From the NCBI RefSeq assembly GCF_026151205.1, contig NC_087078.1, positions 9,006,675 through 9,070,674 on the forward strand: DNA of 64,000 nucleotides. The letters are read 5' to 3'. This DNA is from Bolinopsis microptera. Lineage: Eukaryota; Ctenophora; Tentaculata; Lobata; Bolinopsidae. Positions 62,346 to 64,000 of the stretch are shown piece by piece (position 1 is the stretch's first letter; the number at the start of each line of letters is the position of its first letter). The position numbers and the translations under genes were made by a program. Under the pieces are notes generated by a model, which saw only the letters and a program-made list of their open reading frames with translations, did no database searches and was not told the origin of the DNA.

Positions 62346-62875
62346 CTAAGCACAGATTATTGACAGGGAAACCGGGATTGTAATCACGCGGATAATATTA
62401 TGAAGGAGCAAGTAATGTCTGATACGTCAGTTTAATAATGCTGTGTAGAACACGAAACAAAGAATATGTTTAAACAAGTTTATGAAGGAGCAAGTTTAGG
62501 CAGTTCAATGTACCTAGAAAATAACTGTAGCAACTTTGTGAGCCGGTAAATTCCTGGCTAAAATATATATAGAATTAGGGAAATATAGGAATTAGGGAAT
62601 TTGGGAAATAGTCACACAATCCTGATCAGCAGACACGTACAAACTAGTGGGGTAAACTCTCCACAGAGATTGGGGGAAACCTGTGAACATTCCTTATATT
62701 TGGCAGTATTAGTGGTTGTGGCATAGTGGCGTACATGCCATGTGTATGGTATCTGTATCCGGTGCGGTGAGATAATATCTGGATCATTATTAAACAATGT
62801 TAAGTATAACTGACATATCTTGTATTCTAACATAATACATATAAATATAGTAAGTGTACTTAGAATTTAAATGAT
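62346..62875. other. Intergenic
   Basis: No gene is seen. It contains two of the three tatgaaggagcaagt repeats. Confidence 0.4.
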
Positions 62876-62897
62876 ATCACGCGACAAGACATTCTAT

Positions 62898-62954
62898 CAC
62901 GTGATAACACGTGATACCCTAATCAAGTGTCACGTGATGACGTCATATCACGTG
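62898..62954. promoter_or_regulatory. Cluster of four CACGTG E-boxes and one CRE
   Basis: CACGTG lies at 62898, 62908, 62931 and 62949, each in a TCACGTGAT or ACACGTGAT context. The palindromic TGACGTCA lies at 62938-62945. The TCACGTGA form is that bound by MiT/TFE and USF factors. The target gene probably lies beyond the window or is unrecognised. Confidence 0.5.
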
Positions 62955-63127
62955 ATACGCTGATCACGTCCCAGTTCAGCTGTAGTTGTAGCGCTGCTGA
63001 CTAGTATAGTTAAGGTTTCATAGTCCACACACGAGTAGATCATATTGTCTTGTTATTTACTGTGAACTCTCCAGGCAGTACCTGTGAAATCATAACTCTT
63101 TAATTATACCACAAACCACGTCTTATT

Positions 63128-63312
63128 AGTTAGGTACTGTGGGGGTACCCTGCACGTGATATTAGTAGGTACTGTGGGGGTACCCTGCACGTGCTATTAG
63201 TAGGTGCTGTGGGGGTACCCTGCACGTGCTATTAGTAGGTACTGTGGGGGTACCCTGCACGTGCTATTAGTAGGTACTGTTATGTGGGGGTACCCTACAC
63301 GTGATATTAGTT
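63128..63312. repeat. 35-bp minisatellite with embedded CACGTG
   Basis: Five copies of taggtactgtgggggtaccc followed by tgcacgtgctattag. Each has a GGTACC-like palindrome and one CACGTG, extending the E-box cluster just upstream. Confidence 0.9.
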
Positions 63313-64000
63313 GGTAAATATTTGGCAATATTCCATGGAATGTTTACTTTAAAGTGCTACAATGATTTTAAGGGAAACTGACGGGGCAAATAACGAGAAA
63401 ATGATAATCAATAATCTGGCGCGGAAAGCACCTAATTGTTAATGAATACTGATTAACGATACCAAAGGTAAAATGAAGTGTCTTGATTTTAGTGTAACTA
63501 AATATCGTTAATAAACGGAGTGGAATGTAAGGTACAAATAACAAATATCAGACTAAAAAACAGAAGCATTACTTTAAACAAATGCGTTCGGAAATTTCCT
63601 AAAATGTTTCATAAGGTTTCAACTAAACTTTTATATCGGCTTCAAAGCTCATAATGGCAAATTGCCAATAATGCCAGATGGATAACTACAGAACGAAATT
63701 GTGGCAAATATTAAGAATAAGTAAGGGCGTGTTTACAAATATAATACTCAAGTTGCGGTACAATGTACAAAATTCAAAATCGTGTTGGTCACAAGACTCG
63801 CTGAGCAGCCTTATTCACAGAAGATACCGAAAAGTTATAGCTGAGCAGCAACATTTCTTACTGGTCACCTGCCAACACTTCTGAAAACATCTGTTACGCT
63901 ATGTTTTACATTTTTAAATTCTTCAGAAATGGTTGAAAAAGTTTAAATTAAAAAAACACGCGGGTATAAAAAATATAAAACATGTTTAATACTGGGCCAG
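63313..64000. other. Right edge, no gene seen
   Basis: AT-rich. The 68-codon ORF at 63678-63884 has no coding features. Confidence 0.4.

Overview
This is eukaryotic, specifically animal, DNA: AT-rich, with phase-consistent GT-AG introns, non-LTR retrotransposon remnants, a tRNA-derived SINE, and very heavy mini- and microsatellite content. The genes (cap-adenosine methyltransferase PCIF1/CAPAM, ribosome factor UTP25, methyltransferase N6AMT1, p31comet, a class A GPCR, a four-SRCR receptor) are metazoan. A possible amidated-peptide precursor and the general sequence style suggest an early-branching animal, perhaps a cnidarian, but that is only a guess. Homology is recognised by eye. Exon limits come from GT/AG signals plus codon phase, without transcript data.

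Layout. 1-10.6 kb: a segmental duplication carrying two decayed copies of a CHST15-like Golgi sulfotransferase gene. A TATA-containing 1.1 kb unit is tandemly doubled in front of the second copy. Between the copies lies a compact TATA gene (4155-4526) for a 61-residue secreted peptide precursor with an amidation-type WWGR site. 10.8-11.4 kb: 18-bp minisatellite.

11.8-40.6 kb: four same-strand (minus) genes in the order MAD2L1BP/p31comet (40611-39082), N6AMT1 (37413-36772), UTP25 (36779-31267) and PCIF1 (30780-11821). The N6AMT1 stop and the UTP25 start overlap by 8 bp, and UTP25 and PCIF1 are about 0.5 kb apart. The reconstructed PCIF1 has a WW domain, a PAM2 (poly(A)-binding-protein-binding) motif and the NPPF methyltransferase core. 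One of its introns holds a complete same-strand GPCR gene and a 7 kb minisatellite.

40.7-45.8 kb: retrotransposon debris with a Helitron-like end, and one small membrane-protein ORF. 45.8-47.6 kb: a six-exon plus-strand gene of unknown function (246 aa). 49.0-60.7 kb: a minus-strand type I receptor of about 1242 aa (signal peptide, four SRCR domains, Thr/Pro/Gln/Glu-rich stalk, many GCC2/GCC3-like Cys-rich repeats, TM segment, tyrosine-containing tail). One of its introns is about 90 tandem copies of the end of the preceding exon, each with its own splice donor. 61-64 kb: no gene seen, a long GA repeat, and a cluster of CACGTG sites.

The recurring theme is minisatellites that start at, or contain, splice junctions of otherwise intact genes. 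The strongest candidates for new biology are the PAM2 motif in PCIF1, the 89 tandem splice donors in the SRCR receptor, the overlapping N6AMT1/UTP25 pair and the peptide precursor.
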